Assembly: GCF_016427605.1 (NCBI RefSeq)
Contig: NZ_JAELXQ010000017.1
Coordinates: forward strand, 23,002 to 87,001
Reading direction: 5' to 3'
Length of the DNA: 64,000 nt
Source of the DNA: Ochrobactrum sp. Q0168
Lineage (GTDB): Bacteria > Pseudomonadota > Alphaproteobacteria > Rhizobiales > Rhizobiaceae
The position numbers and the translations under genes are program-made. Shown here in pieces: positions 45,608 to 55,239 of the stretch (position 1 is the stretch's first letter; every line of letters begins with the position of its first letter). A model generated the notes under the pieces. That model saw only the letters and a program-made list of their open reading frames with translations. It had not been told where the DNA came from and made no database searches.

Positions 45608-46534
45608 CTATGCCCGCCTGGCTTCAAGGATGGAAAAAATCTGTGCGAGAACGGAAACGGCGACGGCTCTGGCCTCGCGCGCCGGGCCGAACAGACCGAT
45701 CGGGGCGTGTATGCGGCGCAATTGCTGCATCGAATAGCCTTCCTCCAAGAGGATCGCGGTTCGCCGGTCGTGGGTCCTGCGGCTGCCGAGACAACCGATA
45801 AAGAAAGCTGGTGACGCCAACGCATATCTCAGTATCGGTAATTCCTTTTCGATATCGTGCTGAAGCAGAATGATGGCGCTTTCGGCATCTATCGGCAATG
45901 CACGAATTGACTGGGAATCTATTTCGAGAACGTCGAGTTGTGTAGATTTTGCCAGGGCGATCAAAAGACGGCTTTCCATGCTCTGCCCTGACACCAATAG
46001 ACGTGGTTCGGCCCTGTGCGCTGAGACAAAAATATCGTCTATCCAACCGGTGCGGGCTGTCCCGAACTGAAAGGACAGGGTTGCATCGCCTGAATTATAA
46101 TTGAGCAGGCCGGGCAGTCGATTTGCTTTCGCATCCAGAAGCTTCTGGATGGGGGAGGCATCTCGCAGAACATGAATTGTCAAACCGATACCGCCGCCGC
46201 ATGGCAGGACCAGGTCGAAATACGGTGATCCTTTACCAAACCGGCAGGATCGGTCCTGGTCCTGGTCAAGCGCCAGAAGTGCCTCCCGCGCCACGGCCGC
46301 TTCGACACAGCCTCCGGAGACAAAACCGCAATATTGACCGTCATCCCGGACCGCCATGAGCGCGCCAAGCGGACGTGACGCCCCATCGATAATGTCGGTC
46401 AGCATCACGAGTGCGCAACGATGACCTTCTTTTAGCCCATCAACCAGAAACCTCATGACATCGACGGGGCGATCACTGAGGAATGCGCTTTGAAGGTCTG
46501 CGGTACAGAACCTAGAAATATCTGGCGCGTTCAT
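45608..46534 (-). CDS. xdhC: XdhC-family molybdenum cofactor insertion protein
   Basis: 308 residues from the ATG at 46,534 (a TTG three codons earlier is possible). Diagnostic motifs: GFVSGGCVEAAVAREAL, FDLVLPCGGGIGL and the C-terminal Rossmann part with FIGCLGSRRTHDRR and the RIHAPIGL segment. XdhC binds molybdenum cofactor, assists its maturation and inserts it into xanthine-dehydrogenase-family enzymes. It is the fourth gene of the Mo-hydroxylase operon, 141 nt after the cytochrome gene, and is followed by the broken cytidylyltransferase. Confidence 0.9.
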   Translation of the reverse strand: MNAPDISRFCTADLQSAFLSDRPVDVMRFLVDGLKEGHRCALVMLTDIIDGASRPLGALMAVRDDGQYCGFVSGGCVEAAVAREALLALDQDQDRSCRFGKGSPYFDLVLPCGGGIGLTIHVLRDASPIQKLLDAKANRLPGLLNYNSGDATLSFQFGTARTGWIDDIFVSAHRAEPRLLVSGQSMESRLLIALAKSTQLDVLEIDSQSIRALPIDAESAIILLQHDIEKELPILRYALASPAFFIGCLGSRRTHDRRTAILLEEGYSMQQLRRIHAPIGLFGPAREARAVAVSVLAQIFSILEARRA

Positions 46535-46675
46535 GGCAAGCAACGGGAGGAGAGAAGCACATGCGCGCTTCCATCATTGGCGATTGCGGACGAGACCGTG
46601 TTGGGCGACGTTACAAGGGGTATTGTGCCAGGTCTGGTAAGCCAACGATAAGATCGATGCATAACTGCTCTCCAC

Positions 46676-48004
46676 CTAACGCATCTGCAAAACAATCGGA
46701 TTGCTGCTTGCCGGATCGGTGTGTTCGCGCAAGGCTTTGACCTCATCCGTACTGACAGGTCCGCCGTGATTGCCCCAGGCCGAACGGACATAGGACAGAA
46801 CATCGGCGATTTCCTTATCGGATAGTTGCGCCCGATAGGGTGGCATCCGATAAGCGTCCGGAATGCCGTTTGCCACGACACGGCCTGATCCGTTGAGCGT
46901 TACATTGATCTGTGAGGCGTTTTCGGAGGTCAGCGATGACGCCGCGCCAGCGAGCGGCGGAATCCACTGGTTCTGCCCGCGGCCATCCGGACCATGGCAG
47001 AAGCTGCATTTGGCGGCAAAGGTCTGAGCACCTGGCCGACTGCGGTCGGCGGGTGTCTGAACATATTGCCAGGGCTGACCGTCCCGCGACGGATCGCCAG
47101 GAAGCGACTTGAGATAATGGCTGATCGCCTGCAGGTCCTCGTCAGTCATGAATTGAAGCGAATTGTTGTAGGCCTCGGTCATCGAGCCGAAAACGACTGC
47201 ATGTTGATTGCGGCCGTTCTTGAGGAACTGAAAGATATCGTCCTCGCTCCAGCGACCGAGACCGGTGTTGTGATCCTGGCGCAGGCTTGGTGCATACCAG
47301 CCGTCGAGCAAAGCGCCTGACAGGAAGACGGCGCTGGTTTCGTCCATGGCCTTCTCATTCATTGTCACACTGCGAGGCGTATGGCAGGCCCCGCAATGAC
47401 CTGCTGCCTGTACGAGATAGGCGCCACGATTCCATTGCTCGTTCTGGTCCGGTTTCTGGGCATAGACACCGGGTTCGACGAAGATGGCGTTCCACAGCGC
47501 CAGCGGCCAGCGCATATTCAACGGCCAGTCGATGCCGCTCGCTATGTTGGGCTGGTTGATAGGCTGCACACTTTGCATGAAGAAGGCATAAAGCGCCTTG
47601 ATGTCTTCATCGGTCATCTTTACGTAGGAAGGGTAAGGCATTGCCGGGTAGAGGCGATGGCCCGCGGGCGTCACGCCGTGCCGCACGGCCCGATCGAAAT
47701 CGGCCAGCGAATAATTGCCAATCCCCGTTTCCTTGTCAGGCGTAATATTGGTCGCAAAGATCGAACCGAGCGGAGTGCCCATTTCCAGCCCCCCGGCAAA
47801 GGGCTTGCTTTCCGGCGTGCTGTGACAGGCGACGCAGTCAGCCTGACGCGCGACCATTTCGCCACGCGCCAGCAGTTCAGGCGTAGACGCCGAGCGGGCT
47901 TCCACATTGTCGAAGGGTGATGATGGCGTGTGGTTCACGAACCAGACGATCCCGGCAACAACAACAATTGCAACGACGAGAAGAACAGTGAGTAATCTTT
48001 TCAA
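46676..48004 (-). CDS. Membrane-anchored tri-haem cytochrome c
   Basis: About 442 residues with three haem motifs, CVACH, CGACH and CSFCH, each followed by the expected distal Met region (GMTPAGH/PAMPYPSY-like, MTDEDLQAISHYLKSLP, YRMPPYRAQLSDKEIADVLSYV). The N-terminal hydrophobic stretch KRLLTVLLVVAIVVVAGIVWFV anchors it in the membrane. The start is taken at a TTG (48,004) because AAGGA precedes it and it begins right before the anchor; a TTG at 48,049 would add 15 unlikely residues. This subunit type accepts electrons from periplasmic alcohol/aldehyde or nicotinate-type dehydrogenases and passes them to the respiratory chain; the donor is the Mo enzyme encoded just upstream. Confidence 0.88.
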   Translation of the reverse strand: MKRLLTVLLVVAIVVVAGIVWFVNHTPSSPFDNVEARSASTPELLARGEMVARQADCVACHSTPESKPFAGGLEMGTPLGSIFATNITPDKETGIGNYSLADFDRAVRHGVTPAGHRLYPAMPYPSYVKMTDEDIKALYAFFMQSVQPINQPNIASGIDWPLNMRWPLALWNAIFVEPGVYAQKPDQNEQWNRGAYLVQAAGHCGACHTPRSVTMNEKAMDETSAVFLSGALLDGWYAPSLRQDHNTGLGRWSEDDIFQFLKNGRNQHAVVFGSMTEAYNNSLQFMTDEDLQAISHYLKSLPGDPSRDGQPWQYVQTPADRSRPGAQTFAAKCSFCHGPDGRGQNQWIPPLAGAASSLTSENASQINVTLNGSGRVVANGIPDAYRMPPYRAQLSDKEIADVLSYVRSAWGNHGGPVSTDEVKALREHTDPASSNPIVLQMR

Positions 48005-48119
48005 GGACGATCCATCCTTCGTAACGTTCCAGCAGGCGTAATTCACCAACGATAGCAGTGGCCGAGATTGCCAGCCGGGTGTTCAACCCGGCGTCGATCG
48101 CACTGCCAACAACGAGACT

Positions 48120-50387
48120 TCAGCTCTCAAAATTATAATGAGAGAGCGGCATTTTGCGCACACGCTGACCTGTGAGGGTCGACACGGCGTTTGCAACCGC
48201 CGGAGGAATCGCCGGCAAGCCCGGTTCGCCGATCCCTCCCATTTTTTCTCCGCTTTCCACGATCCGCGCGTGTACGCGCGGCATTCTGTCGGGTGGCAGG
48301 ATCGGATAGAGATCGTAGTTGCGCGCGACCGGTTGTCCCTTTTCGTAAACCGCTTCTTCCAGCAAAACCTGGGAGAGACCGAGCGTGACCGCCGAGTTGA
48401 TCTGCGCATCAATGATGGCAGGATTGACGATGCTGCCAGGATCGATCGCTTCCCAGACCTCGTGAACGACGACCTGGCCGGATCGAATGGAAACTTCGGT
48501 GATTGCCGCCGTATGGCTGCCGAACGGTGATGCCATGCCCAGGCCCCTTGCCCGGCGCGAGCCATCCTCCGCTGTAAATGGACCGCGTTTCCAGCCACCT
48601 GACAAATCTGCAACGGCCTTTAGCAGGGTGGTCAGGCGAGCATTCTCCTTCAATAACTGCAGGCGGAGTTCGTAAGGATCTTTGCCTCCTTTATCGGCCA
48701 ACTCATCGAGAAAACACTCATAGAAGAAGTCGTTCATCGAATTGCCGACAGAGCGCCAGTAGGCCAGCATGGTCGGGTTCTCGACATAAAGCTGCGCAAT
48801 ACGCTTGTTAGCGATGGCATAGGATTTGCCGGTGAGACCTTCGACGGCCGTTTCGTCAAGTTTATCTGGATTGTGGCCATTGATGCCCTCCGATGGCCCC
48901 TCGGTGATGCTGATTGCTTCGATTGCGCTCGGCATGCCGTTTTCGTCAAGCGCTCCTCTGAAGCGCACCGCTGCCATTGGACGAAGCGTATCGCGCAGGA
49001 ACTCTTCCTCCCGGCTCCAGATCAGCTTGATCGGTCGGCGGGTTTCCCTAGCTAGCTGGATTGCCTGTCGATAGGGACTGCCCGCCACATAGAGGAAGTG
49101 CCGCCCAAAAAAGCCGCCGAGCAACGGACTATGTATATTGATTTTGGCCGGGTCGAGACCTGTGGTCTTGGCTATATCAGCCTGAAATATTTCAGGCGCC
49201 TGGTTCGGCATCCAGACGTCGAGGCTGCCGTCATCATTGAATCGTGCAAGCGCTGATGGCGGCTCCAACTGGGCATGGTTCAGATACTGACTATGATAGG
49301 TCGCCGATACAATGTCCTTGGCCGCGGCAAGCACGCCGGTTGCATCGCCTTCGGTTTCGGCATCCTTGCCATTGCCCGGCTCATTGGCCAAACGATCGGC
49401 GAAAGCGGCAGTGGAGAAATCGGCGGGCATGACGCGACCGCCTTCGACGGCGGGTTTTCCGTTGGCTTCCTGCCAGTCGACTTGAAGGGCTTCGACGGCG
49501 CGTTTGGCCGTCCACCATCGCTCAGCAACCACCGCGACGGCGCCTGGAAGCCGGTGCACTGAGTGGACCCCGTTCATTGCCTTGACGGCATTCTCATTGC
49601 GGATCGCGCCGACATGCATTCCAAGGCGTGGCGCGTGCTGGACTGCTGCGTGCAGCATACCCTCGACCTTGCAGTCGATGGCGCAGATCGCACGTCCGGT
49701 TGACTTGTCATGGACATCGAGACGCGGCACTGACTTGCCAATCCAGCGAAACTGACTTTTGTCCTTGAGCGTAACACTGTCCGCCGTCGGGATTGGAAGG
49801 TCCAGCGCATCGGCCGCAACTTCGCCGTAGGACAGCTCCCGACCTGAGGCCGCATGAATAACGCGGCCGGGCTCCGTCGTCAGTTCCCCGATTGGAACAC
49901 CGAGACGCGCGGCTGAGGCTTGCATCAGCATCATGCGAGCCGATGCACCAATGTGGCGCATCGTGTCATAACCGAGGCGGGTCGACATACTGCCGCCAGT
50001 GATACGCATTCCGCCTAAAATGATCTGATAGTCAGGCCCGGCAGGCGCGTTTTCGACTGTGAAGGACGAGGGATCGAGGTCGAGCTCTTCACCTACGATC
50101 TGCGCCATCGCGGTAAAAATACCCTGACCACCTTCGACGAACGGGCTCATCAGCCTTGCGGTATTGTCCGGTCGGATTTCGAGAAAGGCCGGCACGCGTG
50201 TGCCTGGAATAATTTTGGTGGGCGCTGCCTGTGCCTGGGCGGTGCGAATGGGGAGGCCGAAGCCGATAACAAGCGCCCCAAAAGTTACACCGGCTGATGC
50301 CATCAGAAAACTACGGCGGGAAAGGTTGACCGGCCCGTCAGTCGGCAATTCTGTCTCAAGGGCAAGTTTGCGAAAGACCTCGTTCAT
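48120..50387 (-). CDS. Molybdenum hydroxylase, large subunit, Tat-exported
   Basis: 755 residues of the xanthine-dehydrogenase family (IorB/aldehyde-oxidase type). The twin-arginine signal SRRSFLMASAG is at about residues 23-33, so the enzyme works in the periplasm. Mo-cofactor motifs include the FVEGGQGIFTAMAQIVGEELD segment, LLGGFFGRHFLYVA and, at the end, GGIGEPGLPAIPPAVANAV with the catalytic glutamate. It hydroxylates an aldehyde or N-heterocycle using water. GTG/ATG overlap with the small-subunit stop (4 nt) shows coupling; the 2Fe-2S subunit, cytochrome c and XdhC share the operon. Periplasmic aldehyde oxidases and nicotinate hydroxylases (NicAB) are alternatives; the substrate is not fixed. 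Confidence 0.9.
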   Translation of the reverse strand: MNEVFRKLALETELPTDGPVNLSRRSFLMASAGVTFGALVIGFGLPIRTAQAQAAPTKIIPGTRVPAFLEIRPDNTARLMSPFVEGGQGIFTAMAQIVGEELDLDPSSFTVENAPAGPDYQIILGGMRITGGSMSTRLGYDTMRHIGASARMMLMQASAARLGVPIGELTTEPGRVIHAASGRELSYGEVAADALDLPIPTADSVTLKDKSQFRWIGKSVPRLDVHDKSTGRAICAIDCKVEGMLHAAVQHAPRLGMHVGAIRNENAVKAMNGVHSVHRLPGAVAVVAERWWTAKRAVEALQVDWQEANGKPAVEGGRVMPADFSTAAFADRLANEPGNGKDAETEGDATGVLAAAKDIVSATYHSQYLNHAQLEPPSALARFNDDGSLDVWMPNQAPEIFQADIAKTTGLDPAKINIHSPLLGGFFGRHFLYVAGSPYRQAIQLARETRRPIKLIWSREEEFLRDTLRPMAAVRFRGALDENGMPSAIEAISITEGPSEGINGHNPDKLDETAVEGLTGKSYAIANKRIAQLYVENPTMLAYWRSVGNSMNDFFYECFLDELADKGGKDPYELRLQLLKENARLTTLLKAVADLSGGWKRGPFTAEDGSRRARGLGMASPFGSHTAAITEVSIRSGQVVVHEVWEAIDPGSIVNPAIIDAQINSAVTLGLSQVLLEEAVYEKGQPVARNYDLYPILPPDRMPRVHARIVESGEKMGGIGEPGLPAIPPAVANAVSTLTGQRVRKMPLSHYNFES

Positions 50388-50845
50388 AGCGATGCCTCCT
50401 TGCGACCTGCCACGTCGTTGACCGCCGCTTTAATCGCATTATAAGTTCCGCAGCGACACAGATTGATCATTGCTGCAGCGATGTCGTCCTCGCTTGGATT
50501 GGCGGTTTCTTTCAGGAGAGCAGTCGCAGCCATCACCTGACCTGATTGGCAGTAACCGCACTGAGGCACCTGATGTGCAATCCATGCAGCAATGACGCGC
50601 TTGCCGACGTCATCGTTTTCTATTGCTTCAATCGTGGTGATTTTCCGATCTGCAACGCTGTCGAGGGGCGTCACGCAGGAGCGCATGATCTCGCCGTCGA
50701 CGAGCACGGAACAGGCGCCACACTGCGCAAGACCGCAGCCATACTTTGTACCTGTCAGGCCAAGTTCATCGCGAATGACCCACAATAGCGGCGTGTCCGG
50801 ATCAGAATTGACATCGAAGATTTCATCGTTGATCTGGAGTTTCAT
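50384..50845 (-). CDS. Molybdenum hydroxylase, [2Fe-2S] small subunit
   Basis: 153 residues from MKLQINDE, which follows GGAGG by about 13 nt; a Met seven residues earlier lacks a ribosome-binding site. Two [2Fe-2S] sites are visible: the plant-ferredoxin type (YGCGLAQCGACSVLVDGEIMRSC) and the CGYC ... CRCGTYNAI type in the helical C-terminal half. It has no signal peptide and is expected to leave the cell together with its Tat-tagged large subunit. It transfers electrons from the Mo centre to the cytochrome c. First gene of the operon; the 280-bp AT-rich gap up to 51,132 should hold its promoter. Confidence 0.92.
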   Translation of the reverse strand: MKLQINDEIFDVNSDPDTPLLWVIRDELGLTGTKYGCGLAQCGACSVLVDGEIMRSCVTPLDSVADRKITTIEAIENDDVGKRVIAAWIAHQVPQCGYCQSGQVMAATALLKETANPSEDDIAAAMINLCRCGTYNAIKAAVNDVAGRKEASL

Positions 50846-51132
50846 GGCTATTTGGCTTGCCTCCATGTGTCACGAAGTAAATGGTCAGGCACAATCACAT
50901 TACGGGAACCGGCCATTCCTTCTATTTGGAATGAATTATTATGATTGCATAGATGCGGTGTAATGATAATAGCTTGTCATCTCTTACAGTGATAAGTCAC
51001 TCTTCTGAATATCTTTTGCATCAAGATGAGAGCTGGATCGTTGCAAATGCGGCTGCTCCAAGAGTTCATATTTAAATTTAAGCAAATTTTTCTATCCATA
51101 GTCACGCCGGTGTAGCGTGGCCAAGTTATGTG

Positions 51133-52149
51133 CTAAACGCGGAGAAACGCTTTGATAGCACGGCGTTCGTCCACAGCCTTGTAGCCTTCCGCGACGTCCG
51201 AGAGGGGTAATTCCAGATCGAAGACTTTGCCGGGGTTAATCTTGCGTGCGAGCACGAGATCAATGAGATGTGGCAAAAAGCGACGGACTGGCGCTGGCCC
51301 ACCAAGCATGCCGACCTGCGAGAAAAACAGCGACTGGCCATCGAACTGCACGCGGTGCGGAACGCCAACATAGCCGATCACGGAATCTGGACGAGCGACC
51401 TGCAGCGCCTGGTTCATCGATTCCTGCGTGCCAACACATTCTAAAACGGAGTCGGCGCCGACCATTTTCGTTAAATCCTTGATTTTGGCGATTCCATCTT
51501 CGCCGCGTTCGGCGACAATATCGGTCGCACCATATTCCAGCGCTAACTCCTGGCGCGACTTGTGACGGCTCATGGCGATGATCCGTTCCGCACCCATCTG
51601 TTTGGCAGAGAGCACGCCCATCAGGCCGACTGCGCCGTCACCGACGACTACGACTGTTGAGCCCGGTTGAACACGGGCCGCGTCCGCTGCATACCAGCCT
51701 GTTCCCAGGACATCGGAAGCAGCCAGCAAGCTTGGAAGGAGATCGTCGGCAGGCACCTCTGATGTAGCAACCAGTGTACCATCCGCTAAGGAAACGCGCG
51801 CATATTCTGCCTGAGCACCTGTCATAAACTCACGGTGTTCGCATGACGATTGGAAACCGGCCAGACAATGCGGGCAGGTATTGTCGGAAAGGCAGAAGGA
51901 GCCAACGACAAACTGACCTGGCTTGATCGTCTTTACGGCACTACCAACTTCGATAACAACGCCGCAATATTCATGGCCCATAAGTTGCAGGCCGCTCATA
52001 TTCTGGAGCCCGCGATACGGCCAGAGATCAGAACCACAAACGCATGTCGCTGAAAGCTTGATGATAGCATCAGTCGGATAAAGAATCGTTGGTTCTGCTA
52101 TTTCTTCACAGCGTACGCTGCCTGGTGAGTAGAGAATGGTTCCCAGCAT
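51133..52149 (-). CDS. Zinc-dependent alcohol dehydrogenase
   Basis: 338 residues of the medium-chain dehydrogenase family. Catalytic zinc: Cys in VCGSDLWPYRG and His in MGHEYCG; structural zinc: the four-Cys lobe C-PHC-SCEH (Cys near 92-105). NAD(P) binding: VVVGDGAVGLMGVLSAKQMGA. AAGGGGC precedes the ATG. It stands alone between the Mo-hydroxylase operon and the hydrolase gene (205-bp gap with no gene). It resembles glutathione-independent formaldehyde/sorbitol-type dehydrogenases. The substrate is unknown, but the gene neighbourhood suggests small toxic alcohols or carbonyls. Confidence 0.9.
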   Translation of the reverse strand: MLGTILYSPGSVRCEEIAEPTILYPTDAIIKLSATCVCGSDLWPYRGLQNMSGLQLMGHEYCGVVIEVGSAVKTIKPGQFVVGSFCLSDNTCPHCLAGFQSSCEHREFMTGAQAEYARVSLADGTLVATSEVPADDLLPSLLAASDVLGTGWYAADAARVQPGSTVVVVGDGAVGLMGVLSAKQMGAERIIAMSRHKSRQELALEYGATDIVAERGEDGIAKIKDLTKMVGADSVLECVGTQESMNQALQVARPDSVIGYVGVPHRVQFDGQSLFFSQVGMLGGPAPVRRFLPHLIDLVLARKINPGKVFDLELPLSDVAEGYKAVDERRAIKAFLRV

Positions 52150-52354
52150 CGTGAAGCCCCTTTTTTGACATTCATTGCGTGGTCAACATCGTCATCGACG
52201 ATTGTACCGCGAAAACTCGTCACTTATCACTCTATAAATGCAGGCAGGATTTCTGATTAGATGCACAAATCAACATGGGTCTATGAATGCTTTTCATGAA
52301 TGGCATCTACGCGAAAGAGAACGTAGAAGTCCTATTGGCCGGAGCGCTTGGTAG

Positions 52355-53461
52355 TTAAGCAGCAAGATTTTGATTGAAGAAATCGGTGATCTTGTCGAAT
52401 GGGATGAGGTCGGCCCTATCGTAGAGATCGACGTGGCTGGCACCAGGGATGATCATAAGCTCCTTTGGTTCAGCAGCATTAGCGTAAGCCGTTTCACTGA
52501 AATAGCGTGAATGGGCATTTTCACCGTGGATGAACAGCACCGGTCGCGGCGCAATTTCCTTGATGTAGTTCAGGATCGGCATGTTCATGAACGACATCGG
52601 TGTCGTGATCGTCCATGCGTTGCCTGAGTTCACTGCGCGTTTGTGGTAGCCGCGTGGTGTCATGTAATAAGCGTGGTAATCAATCAGGAACTGTGCTTCA
52701 CCGCCTTTCAATTCATTATAGGGTGGTTGATAGGCCGGGGCGCCCTTTTCTGCATCGACCCAACGCTGTCGGCTGAGCTGCTCCAGCGCCTGCGTGCGCT
52801 GTTCGAGGGTCACAGTGTCATTATAGCCATTCGACATCACGCGCGTCATGTCATACATCGTGCTGGCGACCACAGCTTTCACGCGCTTGTCAGCAGCCAC
52901 GGCGTTCAGTGCCATGCCGCCCCATCCGCAGATGCCGATAACACCGATGCGTTCGCGGTCGACCGTAGGATGCAGGCCCAGATAATCGACACCCGCCATG
53001 AAATCTTCGGTGTTGATATCAGGAGAAGCGACGTTGCGGGGCTCCCCGCCGCTTTCGCCAGTAAAGGATGGGTCAAAAGCCAGCGTTACGAAGCCGTGCT
53101 CGGCCATAGTCTGAGCATAGAGCCCCGCAGACTGTTCCTTGACGGCGCCGAATGGACCGCTGATGACAATGGCTGGCAGAGGTTTGTTCGTACGGTCCTT
53201 CGGCAGGTAGAGATCGCCAGTCAATGTGATGCCATAGCGGTTCCTGAATGTAACCTTTTGATGATCGACTTTTTCGCTTTTAGGAAAAACCTTGTCCCAA
53301 GCCTGTGACATGTCCTGAGCCTTTGCGGTGGGAGTTTTGAGAAATGTCCCTGTGCCAAGAATGGCGACGCCGGCGCCTGCCAATTTTAGCAGTTTACGAC
53401 GCCCTTCATCTGCTGCGTCATCCGGATTGTGTGAGATTTCAAAGTCAGTCTTCCGGGTCAT
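52355..53461 (-). CDS. Exported alpha/beta hydrolase with a Cys nucleophile (dienelactone-hydrolase-like)
   Basis: 368 residues. A twin-arginine-like leader GRRKLLKLAGAGVAILGTG is at about residues 20-40, with cleavage near TAKAQ. The nucleophile elbow reads GICGWGG, so cysteine stands where most alpha/beta hydrolases have serine, as in dienelactone hydrolase. The oxyanion/N-terminal segment is AIVISGPFGAVKEQ and the catalytic His lies in MIIPGASHVDLYDR. AAGGAG precedes the ATG. It is probably co-transcribed with the cyclophilin-like gene upstream (44-nt gap). Such hydrolases accompany LysR-controlled CMD/cupin operons; the substrate is not known. Confidence 0.86.
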   Translation of the reverse strand: MTRKTDFEISHNPDDAADEGRRKLLKLAGAGVAILGTGTFLKTPTAKAQDMSQAWDKVFPKSEKVDHQKVTFRNRYGITLTGDLYLPKDRTNKPLPAIVISGPFGAVKEQSAGLYAQTMAEHGFVTLAFDPSFTGESGGEPRNVASPDINTEDFMAGVDYLGLHPTVDRERIGVIGICGWGGMALNAVAADKRVKAVVASTMYDMTRVMSNGYNDTVTLEQRTQALEQLSRQRWVDAEKGAPAYQPPYNELKGGEAQFLIDYHAYYMTPRGYHKRAVNSGNAWTITTPMSFMNMPILNYIKEIAPRPVLFIHGENAHSRYFSETAYANAAEPKELMIIPGASHVDLYDRADLIPFDKITDFFNQNLAA

Positions 53462-53505
53462 GCCAAGGTCTCCTTACGGCTCGTCAGAGCATTCATTGCT
53501 GTGCT

Positions 53506-53976
53506 TCAGGTCAGCGCTTCGATACGGAGGGGAAACTTCCCGCGCATCAGCAGTGGCGTAGCGCCGTGATCCAACCGGCCAAGCCGGATGAGACCCCGGG
53601 ACCAATGGTAAGGGCCGTAAAACATGGCCAGATTGCCCCAGGGCGCGTAATAGCAAAGATCGCCGACGGCCTCGTTTTCGAAATGCTTACCGCCATCATC
53701 GCTTAACTTTTGCGGCAGATATGCGATCTTTTCGTTGGTCGAGTAATCATCGATATCGAGTTTAAGCGGCATCATCGCGAACAATTCCCGTGCCGCCTTA
53801 TTGTCTTCCAGCGTCGCCGTGAAATTCTGATCGGCGAAAGTCAGTCTGAGACGCATGGTAACTCCATTTTGGGCTTGAGCTTTACTTGATGACAGGCGGA
53901 GAAGTGGCGGCATGACAAGGCTAGCGACAGTTACCGCAAGGATCCGACGGCGTGAGATCAGTAAAAAGCTGTTCAT
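53506..53976 (-). CDS. Cyclophilin-like-fold protein with twin-arginine leader
   Basis: 156 residues. The N-terminal SRRRILAVTVASLVMPPLL looks like a Tat or Sec leader with cleavage near SSKAQAQ. The mature part matches the cyclophilin-like fold family seen in bacterial LysR-linked operons (MRLRLTFADQNFTATLEDNKAARELFAMMPLKLDIDDY ... GDLCYYAPWGNLAMFYGP). No proline isomerase activity is established for this subgroup. It starts 10 nt after the MFS stop and precedes the alpha/beta hydrolase, so the three genes form one leftward operon. Confidence 0.82.
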   Translation of the reverse strand: MNSFLLISRRRILAVTVASLVMPPLLRLSSSKAQAQNGVTMRLRLTFADQNFTATLEDNKAARELFAMMPLKLDIDDYSTNEKIAYLPQKLSDDGGKHFENEAVGDLCYYAPWGNLAMFYGPYHWSRGLIRLGRLDHGATPLLMRGKFPLRIEALT

Positions 53977-53986
53977 ATCAAATGAC

Positions 53987-55165
53987 TCACTGTTTCAGCA
54001 GACGCTGGCCATTGCCAATGAGCGCGATTGCTAAGACGGCCAGCACAACACTGCCGATGAATGTCGCTTCGATCGATATGCCATCCAGTAGCAGCCCACC
54101 GATGATTGCGCCGAGCAAGATTGAGGTCTGTATCGCGGCGACCATCAAACTGCCGGCGGCCTCGGGCATATCGTCGGCGTTTTGCGACATCCACGTCATC
54201 CAGATGACTGAAAACATGGTGTTCATCGCGCCCCAAATGGCCATGAAGAGGCCCGTAGCAACAACCGAGAACCCAAACAGCAGAAGCCCGGCAGTGGCGC
54301 TGCCCATGACGAATGCGGGCAGTTTCAAAAACGACGCCACATTGCCTTTGACGAAACGACCGGCCGCCCAGGTGCCAATGAACCCGGCGCAACCCAAAAG
54401 TAGCAAAAGGACCGAAAGGGTTGTGACGTTCACGCCTGTCACGTTTTCCAGAAACGGACGCAAATAGGTGAACATGGTGAAGGCCGAGCCCCAGGACAGC
54501 ATGCAGGCGAGCAGGCCGCGTCTAAAATACGGGCGCTTCAGCAAGCTGAACATCGCCTGGAAATCCTGCTTCTGGTGTGCGGGCAGTGAGGGAAGCGCAA
54601 CTGCATGCCAGACGAGGTTAACGACAACAATCGGCGTCAGTGCCCAGAAAACTTCACGCCAGCCAAACAGACCACCGAGATAGCTGCCGACAGGTGCTGC
54701 AAATGCTGCGGCAATGGCCTGCCCGCCATACATCAAAGCGAGTGCGCGCGGTACGTCTTCAACTGGCACCAGTCGCATGATGACGGCTGTAGCCAACGCC
54801 CAGAAGCCTCCGATACATATGCCAAGCAGCGCACGGCCAGCCATCAGAACGAGGAAGTTCGGTGCGGCAGCGACCAGCACCAGGGACAGCAGCATGAAGG
54901 CTGTCATCGCGATCAGTACCCATTTCCGGTTCAATCTCCCCGCGGCAGTGGTGACGAGCATACTCGCGATGACGGCAAACAAGCCGCTGATGGAGATTGC
55001 TTGACCCGTTTGACCCTCGGTTGCATGCAGCCCTTCGGCCATCGGTGTCAGCAAGCTGACGGGCATGAATTCCGAGGCAATCAGCATCGCTACGCATAGC
55101 GCCATCGACAGGACGGCACCCCAGGCAGTGGGCCTGCTGCCGACATTTTCCACCGCAGAAACCAT
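53987..55165 (-). CDS. MFS transporter (arabinose-efflux type)
   Basis: 392 residues, 12 predicted membrane segments. The loop between helices 2-3 reads TAAGRLNRKWVL, and motif C lies in GGQAIAAAFAAPVGSYLGGLFGWR, typical of drug/sugar efflux proteins of the AraJ/YdhP group. AGGAGC precedes the ATG. It is the first gene of the leftward operon, divergent from the LysR at 55,304. Probably exports a compound sensed by that regulator. Confidence 0.9.
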   Translation of the reverse strand: MVSAVENVGSRPTAWGAVLSMALCVAMLIASEFMPVSLLTPMAEGLHATEGQTGQAISISGLFAVIASMLVTTAAGRLNRKWVLIAMTAFMLLSLVLVAAAPNFLVLMAGRALLGICIGGFWALATAVIMRLVPVEDVPRALALMYGGQAIAAAFAAPVGSYLGGLFGWREVFWALTPIVVVNLVWHAVALPSLPAHQKQDFQAMFSLLKRPYFRRGLLACMLSWGSAFTMFTYLRPFLENVTGVNVTTLSVLLLLLGCAGFIGTWAAGRFVKGNVASFLKLPAFVMGSATAGLLLFGFSVVATGLFMAIWGAMNTMFSVIWMTWMSQNADDMPEAAGSLMVAAIQTSILLGAIIGGLLLDGISIEATFIGSVVLAVLAIALIGNGQRLLKQ

Positions 55166-55204
55166 CGTTCGCGTGCTCCTGTTTGATATTTGATGTCTGG
55201 ACGT

Positions 55205-55214
55205 GGTTATAACC
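55205..55214. promoter_or_regulatory. 10-bp palindrome near MFS promoter
   Basis: GGTTATAACC is a perfect palindrome 40 nt before the MFS start in the divergent LysR/MFS gap. Possible operator or -10 region; too short for firm assignment. Confidence 0.35.
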
Positions 55215-55239
55215 GATCTGTCGACGACCGATTACCCGC

